15,226 bases of DNA from Syntrophaceae bacterium (GCA_003161855.1 PMNM01000068.1:25610-40835); one strand, 5' to 3'; counted from the first letter of the stretch, positions 8,341 through 15,124 are shown. The notes: generated by a model not told the origin, from the letters alone. Made by a program: numbers and translations.

Positions 8341-9381
8341 CTATAATATCAGCATGCAATCCCCGTAACTGTAAAAGCGGTAACGGTTTTCGATCGCCTG
8401 TCGATAGGCCCTTTGCATCAGATCCCTGCCAGCAAAAGTGCAGACAAGCAGAAACAGCGATGACATGGGCAGATGAAAATTGGTGAGCAGCGCCTGGATG
8501 CGCTTGAACCGGTAACCGGGGTAGATATAAAGTCGCGTCCATGCCGAACCGGCGTTCACCCTGCCCTGTTCATCCACTGCGGATTCAATCACCCTCGCAG
8601 AGGTCGTTCCCACGGCAATAATCCTTCTCGCCCGATTAATTTTTTCCGCCGATGCCTCTTCAATCTGGAAAAACTCTGCCTCCATGACATGATCTTCAAC
8701 AGAGGTTGTTTCAATCGGAAGGAAGGTCCCGTAACCGACATGCAGGGTCACCGGCGCAATTTCGATCCCCTGGTTTTTGAGCACCGCCAGGACTTCCTCG
8801 GAAAAATGCAGCCCTGCGGTTGGCGCCGCGACCGATCCAGGTCGTCTGGCATAAATGGTCTGATATCGCTGGATATCTTCAAGGGGATGAGAGCTGCTCT
8901 TCTTTCTTTTGATGTAGGGCGGCAGGGGGGCGCTGCCATATCGCTCCAGAAAATGGGCAAAGGGAATCGTCATGGCAAAGTCGAGAAGCCATTTTTTATC
9001 TGATCGGCGTTCAATAACCCGGGCCTCGCATCCCGCCTCAAACACGATCCGGGTACCGATGGAAACTCTTTTTGCCGGTTTGAGCAGGACTTCCCAAGTC
9101 TGCGTTAAAGGTGTCTCACTGGTGATCCTGGAGAGCAAGAGAATGTCAATAACACCTCCCGTTTCTTTCTTCCCGATGAGCCTGGCGGGAATGACCTTTG
9201 AATCGTTGATGACCAGAACATCTCCATTTTTCAGAAAGGACGGCAGATGATAAAAATGATCATGCTGAATAGATGCCGTTCGCCGGTTGACCACCATCAT
9301 GCGGGAGCGGGACCTTTCCTCGCAAGGATTCTGGGCAATCCGTTCCTCCGGCAGATGATAGTTGAACTCCTCCAGATTCAT
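8341..9381 (-). CDS. queA: S-adenosylmethionine:tRNA ribosyltransferase-isomerase QueA
   Basis: QueA transfers and isomerises the ribosyl group of SAM onto preQ1-modified tRNA to give epoxyqueuosine. From the chosen ATG the protein has 346 residues, a normal length, and starts MNLEEFNYHLPEERIAQ as the family does. An open frame continues 19 codons further upstream, but that would run into the DUF2065 gene and adds non-conserved sequence. Motifs include LVINDSKVIPARL at 56-68, RPGSVAAPTAGLHF at 180-193, HVGYGTFLPI at 214-223, GTTSARVIES at 258-267 and LLTNFHLPMSSLF at 298-310. It starts 1 nt after the DUF2065 stop, implying coupled translation. The ribosome site is weak. Confidence 0.97.
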   Translation of the reverse strand: MNLEEFNYHLPEERIAQNPCEERSRSRMMVVNRRTASIQHDHFYHLPSFLKNGDVLVINDSKVIPARLIGKKETGGVIDILLLSRITSETPLTQTWEVLLKPAKRVSIGTRIVFEAGCEARVIERRSDKKWLLDFAMTIPFAHFLERYGSAPLPPYIKRKKSSSHPLEDIQRYQTIYARRPGSVAAPTAGLHFSEEVLAVLKNQGIEIAPVTLHVGYGTFLPIETTSVEDHVMEAEFFQIEEASAEKINRARRIIAVGTTSARVIESAVDEQGRVNAGSAWTRLYIYPGYRFKRIQALLTNFHLPMSSLFLLVCTFAGRDLMQRAYRQAIENRYRFYSYGDCMLIL

Positions 9382-9382
9382 C

Positions 9383-9568
9383 TCAGGTTCTTCCCAGATA
9401 GACAAGAAATAATCCTGCCACGATGGCGGCAAATCCAAGCATCCTCAACGTCGTATCGGGAATTTCGGTAACTTTGACCAGATAGGCCTTGATCCTATCA
9501 GGAAAGGCGAAATAGGGAAGACCCTCGACAATGAACACCATACCCAGGATGCACAGAAAAAAATCCAT
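9383..9568 (-). CDS. DUF2065 (YjeT-like) small membrane protein
   Basis: A 61-aa inner-membrane protein with two predicted helices (about 3-20 and 43-59) joined by a short charged loop. The pattern GMVFIVEGLPYFAFPDRIK near the N-terminus, then LRMLGFAAIVAGLFLVYLGR, is typical of DUF2065; its function is not established. The frame is open for 69 codons upstream, but those codons overlap mazG and look non-coding. The internal ATG at 9568 has AGGGG at 9573-9577 and lies 1 nt after the mazG stop, so it is the clear start. It is tightly packed between mazG and queA. Confidence 0.85.
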   Translation of the reverse strand: MDFFLCILGMVFIVEGLPYFAFPDRIKAYLVKVTEIPDTTLRMLGFAAIVAGLFLVYLGRT

Positions 9569-9569
9569 A

Positions 9570-10448
9570 TTACCCCTTTTCCCTCGCCTTGCATTCATCC
9601 CACAGGCGATCCATTTCTTCCCGTGAAACCTGACCGGGTGTTTTTCCCTGTATGGCCAGCTTGCTTTCCATATAGGAAAATCGGTCTGAAAACTTCTGAT
9701 TGGCCCGGCGCAGCGCATCATCAGCGTTGACATCCGCAAAACGGCTGAGGTTGACCAGCGAGAACAGCAGATCACCCATCTCTTCCCGAACCTTCTCCGG
9801 TTGGTTGTCCTTCAGGGCGGCCTTCAGTTCACGAAGTTCTTCTTCAACCTTGACAAGAACATCTTCTGTCACGGACCAGTCAAAACCCACCCGGGAAGCT
9901 CTTTCCGTTATTTTCTGTGCCCTGAGCAACGAGGGCAGCGACCGGGGAATTCCGTCAAGAAGACCCGCCGGGTGATGCTTGTTCTCCAGATTCTCTTTAA
10001 TGTCTTTCCAGTTGGCCTTGATTTCATCGACATCCCGGACTTTTCGGTCACCAAAAACGTGCGGGTGACGCCGGACCATTTTTTCGGCAGCATCATTCAT
10101 CACATCGGCCAGAGTGAATTCTCTGCTTTCCTCCGCCATGACCACCAAAAAAAGGATCTGAAAAAGGAGATCACCCAGTTCCTCCCGCAGGGCCGGAACC
10201 ACGGCACTGTCGATCGCATCGATCACCTCGTAGGCCTCATCGATCAAATAGCGCCCGATATCCTGTTTTTTTTGTTGTCGATCCCATAGACATCCTTCGG
10301 GAGACCTCAATTTTCTGATGATCTCCAACAGTGTCTGCAGGGCTTTTAAAACTTGCAAAGGTGGTTTTGTCAAGGTATGATCCGCCAGTTTTTTCTTGCA
10401 CCGGCTTAGTAACACATTCAAAAGGCTGTGACAACGAATTCTGAACAA
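9570..10448 (-). CDS. mazG: Nucleoside triphosphate pyrophosphohydrolase MazG (start uncertain)
   Basis: MazG hydrolyses (d)NTPs to NMP and pyrophosphate. Two MazG folds are visible: the first about 40-135 of the 292-codon frame, with REELGDLLFQ near 88-97 and RRHPHVFGD at 126-134; the second about 195-265, with REEMGDLLFS at 221-230. The linker LLDGIPRSLPSLLRAQKI is typical. Family-typical CPWD reads CLWD (53-56), and the first glutamate of the metal-binding EE pair reads Asp (IDEAYE, 69-74). Both differences fall in the first domain. There is no ATG near the expected N-terminus. The frame opens with TTG at 10448, but comparison with E. coli MazG (263 aa) favours TTG at 10373 (267 aa, GGCGGA upstream) or 10358 (262 aa). 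It is the first gene of the minus-strand run. Confidence 0.92.
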   Translation of the reverse strand: MFRIRCHSLLNVLLSRCKKKLADHTLTKPPLQVLKALQTLLEIIRKLRSPEGCLWDRQQKKQDIGRYLIDEAYEVIDAIDSAVVPALREELGDLLFQILFLVVMAEESREFTLADVMNDAAEKMVRRHPHVFGDRKVRDVDEIKANWKDIKENLENKHHPAGLLDGIPRSLPSLLRAQKITERASRVGFDWSVTEDVLVKVEEELRELKAALKDNQPEKVREEMGDLLFSLVNLSRFADVNADDALRRANQKFSDRFSYMESKLAIQGKTPGQVSREEMDRLWDECKAREKG

Positions 10449-10508
10449 GATTTCTACAGAATCCTTTCAAGCTTACCGAAGTGCTAACCCTGTAAGGGAT
10501 AGGTTGCC

Positions 10509-10754
10509 ATGGATGTGAAACGTGATTACTATGAGGACATTCAACTGCTTGAAAGCAAGGTGGTTCTCCTCTGGTCGGCTGCTTTCCTTATCTTTACTTT
10601 TTACCTGGCCCGGGTGGAAAATATTCGACAATTCAGAATTCTTGACAAGAAGCTCCATACCGAGGATGAGGAGGTCACACCGACGATGAAAGTGAAGCGC
10701 AAATCGATTAACGCACAGTATAAAGATTTGATTGAATCCATGTACCGAGAGTGA
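10509..10754 (+). CDS. Small single-helix membrane protein of unknown function
   Basis: This 81-aa frame starts at an ATG with AAGGGA at 10494-10499. Residues about 20-34 (VVLLWSAAFLIFTFY) form one hydrophobic segment, flanked by a charged N-terminus and a strongly charged C-terminal half (residues 35-81, many Lys, Arg and Glu). I recognise no family. Codon use resembles the neighbours and the frame is well bounded, so I regard it as real. It is divergent from mazG. It precedes the carboxyltransferase operon by 276 nt, with a candidate promoter between them, so it is probably transcribed separately. Confidence 0.6.
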   Translation: MDVKRDYYEDIQLLESKVVLLWSAAFLIFTFYLARVENIRQFRILDKKLHTEDEEVTPTMKVKRKSINAQYKDLIESMYRE

Positions 10755-10787
10755 ATAACATAGCGATAACCATACAACTAAAAATAC

Positions 10788-10814
10788 TTGACAGCCCGCC
10801 TTCTTTCATATAGG
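10788..10814 (+). promoter_or_regulatory. Candidate sigma-70 promoter of the carboxyltransferase operon
   Basis: A perfect TTGACA (10788-10793) is followed after 15 nt by TATAGG (10809-10814, four of six consensus bases). The spacer is shorter than ideal. A start near 10821 would give a leader of about 210 nt before the operon's first ATG, long enough to contain the hairpins at 10836-10874 and 10959-10983. Confidence 0.4.
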
Positions 10815-10835
10815 AAATCATCGTTTTAAGGTTCA

Positions 10836-10874
10836 ATCTCAGTCTTACGCAAAGTTCTTGCGCCTGAAGGAGAT
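10836..10874 (+). other. Structured hairpin in the carboxyltransferase operon leader
   Basis: ATCTC (10836-10840) pairs with GAGAT (10870-10874). Inside are opposed A-G/G-A positions, two further pairs (T10843-A10867, C10844-G10866), a 3x3 internal loop and a terminal CGCAA/TTGCG stem (10848-10852 with 10858-10862) closing a 5-nt loop. No known riboswitch is recognised, and the fold was drawn by eye. Confidence 0.25.
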
Positions 10875-10958
10875 CAGCCAATCCCATCAATACAAACACC
10901 TGTATGGTTTTCACGGCATGCATTTAAAGATGTTTGTAAAGTGAATTCAGCGCAACCA

Positions 10959-10983
10959 TGATGGATTCTTGGAGAAGCCATCA
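10959..10983 (+). other. Bulged hairpin close upstream of the carboxyltransferase start
   Basis: TGATGG (10959-10964) pairs with CCATCA (10978-10983). Inside, CTT (10968-10970) pairs with AAG (10975-10977) around a GGAG loop, with a 3-nt bulge. It ends 33 nt before the ribosome site. No T run follows, so it is not a terminator. It may be a 5' stabiliser or protein site. Confidence 0.3.
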
Positions 10984-11030
10984 GAAATAAAATGATCAGT
11001 TTTTCATTAAAAATTTAGGAGGAGGGTGAC

Positions 11031-12710
11031 ATGGCAGAAGATGAAAAAAAACCAAGGTTATCAAGAGCTGAAAGGTTGGAAAAAGAACGAGAAACCAACC
11101 TGAAACATTGGGAAGAGCAGGACGCCGTTCTGCTGAAGCATCGTGAAGAAGCCTACGACATTGGTGGTGCGGCTCAGGCGGCAAGACTGGCCAAGCAGGG
11201 CAAAAAACCGATGCGCGACCTCGTCAAAATGCTGATCGATCCGGGAACAGACTTCTATGAGCTGGGCTTGGATGCGGGCTACGACATTGGGAAGAAACTT
11301 CTCTACGGCGGCGAGATCTATGAATCGGAAAAGCGTGGCCACATCCCCGGCGGCGGCGTCATCACCGGTGTCGGCACGGTCATGGGCAAGGATTGTATGA
11401 TTTTTGCCAATGAAAACCGCTATGCTGCGGGCACCTATTTCCCCATTACCCTGAAAAAACACATGCGCGCTCAGGCCATCGCAGAACAGTGTGAGCTGCC
11501 CTGCATCTACATCGCCGACTCCGGCGGTATCAACCTGCCTTTGCAGGTCGGCTGCTTTGCCGATGACGGACACTTCGGAACCATGTTTTACAATATGTGT
11601 CGCATGTCCGCCAAAGGAATCCGGCAGTACACGCTATCCACGGGTGGCAACACCGCCGGCGGGGCCTATATCGTTTACCTGGCAAGCGAATCCATTATGA
11701 TCGAGAAAATGGCTTACGCCTTTCTGGCCGGCCCCCCCATGGTCAAATCGGCCATCGGTGAAACCGTTTCCCCGGAAGATTTGGGTGGTGCCTATGTCCA
11801 CACCCAGCATTCCGGCGGCTGCGATCATATCGTCCGAACCCAGGAAGAGGGAATTGAAAAACTCCGCGCCATGATGGAATTTGAACCCCGTCAGACTATC
11901 CATATCGATCGCCGGGAGACCCGGGCACCCAAGTTCGACTTTAAAGAGATGATGCGCGGCACACCCGTTGATACCTATCAGTACATCAACATCAAAGACA
12001 CCATCAAATGTCTGGCTGATGACAGTTATTTTCATGAGTACAAACCCACCTATGGACCCGGCCGCGGTGATTCCATTGTTGCCGGTAAAATGTGGATGAA
12101 GGGCATCCCTGTCGGGGTTATCGCCTCCAATGCCAGTGGCGTCATTTACATCGACGCGGCCCGGAAGGCTACTGAGTGGATGATCCGCTGTGGAAACTCC
12201 AAACTTCCCGTCCTCTTCCTCCAGGGTTCACCCGGCTATATGGTCGGCAAAGCCGAAGAGTGGGGTGGTATCGGCAAATACGGTTCCGATATGGTCCGGG
12301 TCTGCACCTGCCTCGACACTCCTAAGGTTACCTATGTCATCGGTCCCGACCACGGCGCCGCCAACTACGGTATGTGCGGACGGGCCTTCAAACCAAGATT
12401 CGCCTTCACTAACATGAGAGGCCGCACCACCGTTATGTCCGGTGAGACGGCAGGTTTCATTGTGGAAACAGTCCGTCGAAAAAACATCATCGACAAAGGC
12501 GGTGCCGTCAATGAAGAAGAAATGGCCAAATTCCGCCAGATGATGAGAGATCGCTATGACTCAGAAGGTCATCCTTTCTATACGGGATCTCTGATTTTCC
12601 ACGACGGTGTTGTTGCTTTCAGCGAAGCCCGCGACAAGATCGCCCGGGCTTTTGAACTTGCACTCCATGTCCCCATCAAAGAGTCTTACTGGGGAGATCT
12701 GAAGGTTTGA
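11031..12710 (+). CDS. Biotin-dependent acyl-CoA carboxyltransferase (methylcrotonyl-CoA carboxylase beta type)
   Basis: This enzyme exchanges a carboxyl group between biotin and an acyl-CoA. The 559-aa protein carries both crotonase-like halves. The N half has PGGGVITGVGTVMGKDCMI at 106-124, IADSGGINLP at 161-170, the oxyanion glycines GNTAGGAY at 206-213 and FLAGPPMVK at 231-239. The C half has HEYKPTYG at 335-342, VGVIASNASG at 361-370, GGIGKYGS at 412-419 and the MCC-like NYGMCGRAFKPRF at 445-457. These resemble methylcrotonyl-CoA carboxylase beta more than glutaconyl-CoA decarboxylase alpha. The first 45 residues are highly charged, probably helical. A strong AGGAGG (11017-11022) precedes the ATG. 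The hydratase follows after 31 nt. No biotin carboxylase is encoded in the window. The substrate is inferred from context. Confidence 0.88.
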   Translation: MAEDEKKPRLSRAERLEKERETNLKHWEEQDAVLLKHREEAYDIGGAAQAARLAKQGKKPMRDLVKMLIDPGTDFYELGLDAGYDIGKKLLYGGEIYESEKRGHIPGGGVITGVGTVMGKDCMIFANENRYAAGTYFPITLKKHMRAQAIAEQCELPCIYIADSGGINLPLQVGCFADDGHFGTMFYNMCRMSAKGIRQYTLSTGGNTAGGAYIVYLASESIMIEKMAYAFLAGPPMVKSAIGETVSPEDLGGAYVHTQHSGGCDHIVRTQEEGIEKLRAMMEFEPRQTIHIDRRETRAPKFDFKEMMRGTPVDTYQYINIKDTIKCLADDSYFHEYKPTYGPGRGDSIVAGKMWMKGIPVGVIASNASGVIYIDAARKATEWMIRCGNSKLPVLFLQGSPGYMVGKAEEWGGIGKYGSDMVRVCTCLDTPKVTYVIGPDHGAANYGMCGRAFKPRFAFTNMRGRTTVMSGETAGFIVETVRRKNIIDKGGAVNEEEMAKFRQMMRDRYDSEGHPFYTGSLIFHDGVVAFSEARDKIARAFELALHVPIKESYWGDLKV

Positions 12711-12741
12711 TTTTTAAAGATTTTAGAAAGGAGAAATCAAT

Positions 12742-13542
12742 ATGGCTGATATATTGCTGCAGGAAAGAACCGATGATGGTATCCTGATTCTCACGTTGAA
12801 TCGACCGGATGCCATGAACTGCTTTAATTTTGATCTCCTTGCGGTGTTGGCAGACATCATCAAGGAGTGCAATTTCGATATGGATCTCCGCTGCATCATC
12901 ATCACCGGCGCGAAAGCCGGCGACGATCCCAAGAAATGGTCCTTTTCCACGGGTGCTGACCTGAAAGAGAGAAGGACGCTGACTCAGGATCAGGTCCGCC
13001 GGTTTATCTTTACGATTCGGAACACCTTTACAGCCGTGGAGCAGGTCCGCGTACCGGTCATCGCCGCCATTAATGGCTTTGCCTTTGGTGGTGGCACAGA
13101 ACTGGCGTTAGCCTGCGACATCCGGATCGCCTCTTCCAACGTCCTGATGGGCTTAACGGAAACCAGTTTGGCCATTATCCCCGGCGCTGGTGGGACGCAA
13201 AGACTTCCTAGAATCGTTGGTGTTGCCAAAGCTAAGGAATTGATCTATACGGCCAGACGGTTCAATGCGCAAACGGCGCTGGATATCGGCCTGGTCAGCA
13301 AGGTCGCTGAGCCGGATAAGCTTTTGGACGTGGCGCTTGAGTTGGCGAGAGAAATCGCGAAGAATGGTCCCATCGGGGTGGCCCAGGCCAAATTCGCCCT
13401 CAATTACGGCTCGGAGGCCAGTCTTGGTGTAGCGCTGCCTCTGGAATCCAAAGCCTATGAAGTCACGATTCCCACGAAGGATCGTCTGGAAGCCCTGGCA
13501 GCTTTTGCCGAGAAAAGAAAACCAGTATTTAAAGGTGAATAA
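12742..13542 (+). CDS. Enoyl-CoA hydratase, methylglutaconyl-CoA hydratase (AUH/LiuC) type
   Basis: This crotonase-fold enzyme probably hydrates 3-methylglutaconyl-CoA to HMG-CoA. The 266-aa sequence has the oxyanion segment STGADLKER (69-77) and FGGGTELALACDIRIA (115-130) with catalytic Glu120. It also has MGLTETSLAIIPGAGGTQRL (136-155) with the second catalytic Glu140. The C-terminal IPTKDRLEALAAF, with PVFKGE at the very end, is a close match to human AUH and bacterial LiuC, so I prefer this to a generic short-chain enoyl-CoA hydratase. AAGGAG (12728-12733) lies 8 nt before the ATG. Residues 57-68 hold a short insertion relative to typical crotonases. It is flanked by the carboxyltransferase and the lyase-like gene, the order expected for leucine/isovalerate catabolism. 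Confidence 0.88.
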   Translation: MADILLQERTDDGILILTLNRPDAMNCFNFDLLAVLADIIKECNFDMDLRCIIITGAKAGDDPKKWSFSTGADLKERRTLTQDQVRRFIFTIRNTFTAVEQVRVPVIAAINGFAFGGGTELALACDIRIASSNVLMGLTETSLAIIPGAGGTQRLPRIVGVAKAKELIYTARRFNAQTALDIGLVSKVAEPDKLLDVALELAREIAKNGPIGVAQAKFALNYGSEASLGVALPLESKAYEVTIPTKDRLEALAAFAEKRKPVFKGE

Positions 13543-13577
13543 AAAAAGACAATATTAATATGAGGAGGATGTAGTTT

Positions 13578-14768
13578 ATGGCAACAGAGTATGATCTTTG
13601 GAAAATTTTCCCAAGGATGCCGAAGAAGGTCGATATCGGAGATATCACGATCCGGGATGGTTTCCAGCACTGCGAAAAATTTATTTCGACACAAGCCAAG
13701 ATTTTCTATGGTCAGGAAATGATCCTGGCAGGGGCTAAGGAGATTGAGGTCACCAATCTGGGCAGTCCCGAAGGGATTCCCCAGTTTAAAGATGCGGAAG
13801 AGGTCCTGACAGCCATGCGGAGCGACGGCTTTAAAAAGCGCTGTGCGCGGGCCGGGATCAATTACGATGAAATTGTCATGACGGCCGTTTCCATCCGAGA
13901 ACCTGCCGTTGACCGGGCCATTGAGTTGAAGAAGCGGGGCATCGGTCCCGACCGCATTCTGATGATGGTTTCCACTGATCCGGAGCACCATTTCGCCAAC
14001 TCCGGCACAACCCTGACCCAATACTGGAAGGAAGCCGAACGGTGCATTAAAAAGGCAACCGGCGCTGGGATCAAGATGTGCGGTACCGTCAGCACGATCT
14101 GGGGGAGCCCCATCAGCGGCGCAACCAAGTTGCAGGACGCCGTGGAGTTCACGAAGCGCTGGTTCCAGATCGGTGCCCATGACATCGAGCATGCCGACCA
14201 TGACGGGTCCGCCAATGCGGCGGATGTTTATCGCTACTGTTCAATGATTCTTGACGCCATGCCGAATCCCGAGGGACACCTGCTCCATCTTCATGAGACG
14301 AAGCGGATCGCCTCCTCATCCATCCTAGCAGCGCTGCAAGCTGGTTTCACCCGATTTGAAGGCACCTTGGGCGGGTTGGGCGGTCAGCCGGCCAACTTTC
14401 TCGATGACAGCCCAATCCGTGGCACCGGTGAGTACTACTATGATGATCCCCGTTTCGTTGGCTTGATCACCATAGAAGATCTCTTGGTCCAAATCGATGA
14501 ACTCGGAATCGAGCACGGCTACGATGTGGACCGCGTCCTGTGGCTGGGCCGAAAGATGGAGAAGACCATCGGCATGCGGCTTCGATCGGAAGCCATCTAC
14601 AACGGCCGGACAGCCAAGGCGGGGCATATGAAGTTTGCCCGCCCCGGTTTGAAGAAGCTGATTGAGAAAGTGGGTGAAAAGCCCGGCCAGAGCGTTCCGG
14701 CCGAGTGGTCGCCCAGCGCGATTGTACCAGAGAAATGGGGTCCCGCAGATCCGATTTGGAAAAAATAA
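13578..14768 (+). CDS. Divergent HMG-CoA-lyase-like DRE-TIM enzyme
   Basis: This 396-aa TIM-barrel protein belongs to the HMG-CoA lyase / isopropylmalate synthase / pyruvate carboxyltransferase superfamily. Visible active-site features are ITIRDGFQ (23-30) with Arg26 and metal-ligand Asp27, Glu57 in EIEVTN, and the metal-binding HLH at 237-239. The glycine loop GTLGGLGGQPAN (262-273) carries Gln270 where HMG-CoA lyases have the catalytic cysteine. The asparagine ligand that follows is not evident either (RFVGLITIEDL). The carbamylated lysine of transcarboxylase 5S-type enzymes is also absent. A C-terminal tail of about 60 residues exceeds usual lyase length (about 300). GAGGAGG (13562-13568) gives a strong start. 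By context it would cleave HMG-CoA to acetyl-CoA and acetoacetate, but the missing residues make the exact reaction uncertain. Confidence 0.8.
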   Translation: MATEYDLWKIFPRMPKKVDIGDITIRDGFQHCEKFISTQAKIFYGQEMILAGAKEIEVTNLGSPEGIPQFKDAEEVLTAMRSDGFKKRCARAGINYDEIVMTAVSIREPAVDRAIELKKRGIGPDRILMMVSTDPEHHFANSGTTLTQYWKEAERCIKKATGAGIKMCGTVSTIWGSPISGATKLQDAVEFTKRWFQIGAHDIEHADHDGSANAADVYRYCSMILDAMPNPEGHLLHLHETKRIASSSILAALQAGFTRFEGTLGGLGGQPANFLDDSPIRGTGEYYYDDPRFVGLITIEDLLVQIDELGIEHGYDVDRVLWLGRKMEKTIGMRLRSEAIYNGRTAKAGHMKFARPGLKKLIEKVGEKPGQSVPAEWSPSAIVPEKWGPADPIWKK

Positions 14769-14788
14769 ATTAAGTTATGGCTGTTCTG

Positions 14789-14815
14789 ACAGGGGGAGGC
14801 TCAACCTCCCTCTGT
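14789..14815 (+). terminator. GC-rich hairpin between the lyase and biotin-carrier genes (possible partial terminator)
   Basis: ACAGGGGGAGG (14789-14799) pairs with CCTCCCTCTGT (14805-14815) as an 11-bp stem with one G-T wobble and a 5-nt loop. TATCTTTG follows, a weak T-tract. Inside an apparent operon this could attenuate read-through or protect the upstream mRNA end. Confidence 0.55.
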
Positions 14816-14839
14816 TATCTTTGAATCAGTTAATATTAG

Positions 14840-14857
14840 GCATGGACATTCCCATGC
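14840..14857 (+). other. Small perfect hairpin before the biotin-carrier gene
   Basis: GCATGG (14840-14845) and CCATGC (14852-14857) form a 6-bp stem with a 6-nt loop, ending 18 nt before the ribosome site AAAGGAGG (14876-14883). Its role is unknown; it is the second hairpin in the 124-nt gap. Confidence 0.25.
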
Positions 14858-14892
14858 TCAGAAGCGCAAAATTCTAAAGGAGGTTTAGTAAA

Positions 14893-15108
14893 ATGGCAAT
14901 AGACGTCGTAGCCCCAATGCCCGGAACGATTGCGGAAATCCTGGTCGATGTTGGTGATTCCGTCAATGCAGATGATGAATTGATTATTCTCGAGGCCATG
15001 AAGATGGAAAACCCGGTTCTGGCGCCATCCAGTGGAAAAGTCGCGAAAATCAACGTCAGTGAAAAGGATAAGGTTGATACCAACCAGGTCCTGGTTGTGC
15101 TTGAGTAG
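14893..15108 (+). CDS. Free-standing biotin carboxyl carrier protein (71 aa)
   Basis: This is a minimal biotinyl domain that shuttles carboxyl groups between enzyme active sites. AMKM at residues 35-38 gives Lys37 as the biotin attachment site. The surrounding EAMKMENPVLAPSSGKV and the N-terminal VVAPMPGTIAEI are typical of acyl-CoA carboxylase and decarboxylase carriers. The whole protein is one domain with no proline/alanine linker, unlike AccB or GcdC/MmdC, and nearest in size to stand-alone carriers. AAAGGAGG at 14876-14883 is a very strong ribosome site. It lies 124 nt after the lyase-like gene behind a GC-rich hairpin, and just before the operon terminator. It presumably serves the carboxyltransferase encoded upstream. 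Confidence 0.93.
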   Translation: MAIDVVAPMPGTIAEILVDVGDSVNADDELIILEAMKMENPVLAPSSGKVAKINVSEKDKVDTNQVLVVLE

Positions 15109-15124
15109 AAGATCCTGTCAGGTG

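Noticed and set aside
9382..9438. Nineteen-codon N-terminal extension of queA
   Set aside because: It overlaps the DUF2065 coding end and lies outside the conserved N-terminus beginning MNLEEF.
9569..9775. Upstream extension of the DUF2065 frame to 130 codons
   Set aside because: The extra part is out of frame within conserved mazG sequence, and the internal ATG has its own ribosome site.
10825..10875. tRNA-like T-loop sequence GGTTCAATCTC
   Set aside because: There is no acceptor, D or anticodon stem around it, and the T stem does not pair.
10708..10923. 71-codon minus-strand frame in the gap before the carboxyltransferase operon
   Set aside because: It overlaps the end of the small membrane-protein gene, lacks a ribosome site and would run through the candidate promoter; no recognised family.
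13455..14201. Long open frame (248 codons) antisense to the lyase-like gene
   Set aside because: It runs opposite conserved active-site motifs of two real genes, and its product shows no recognisable domain.
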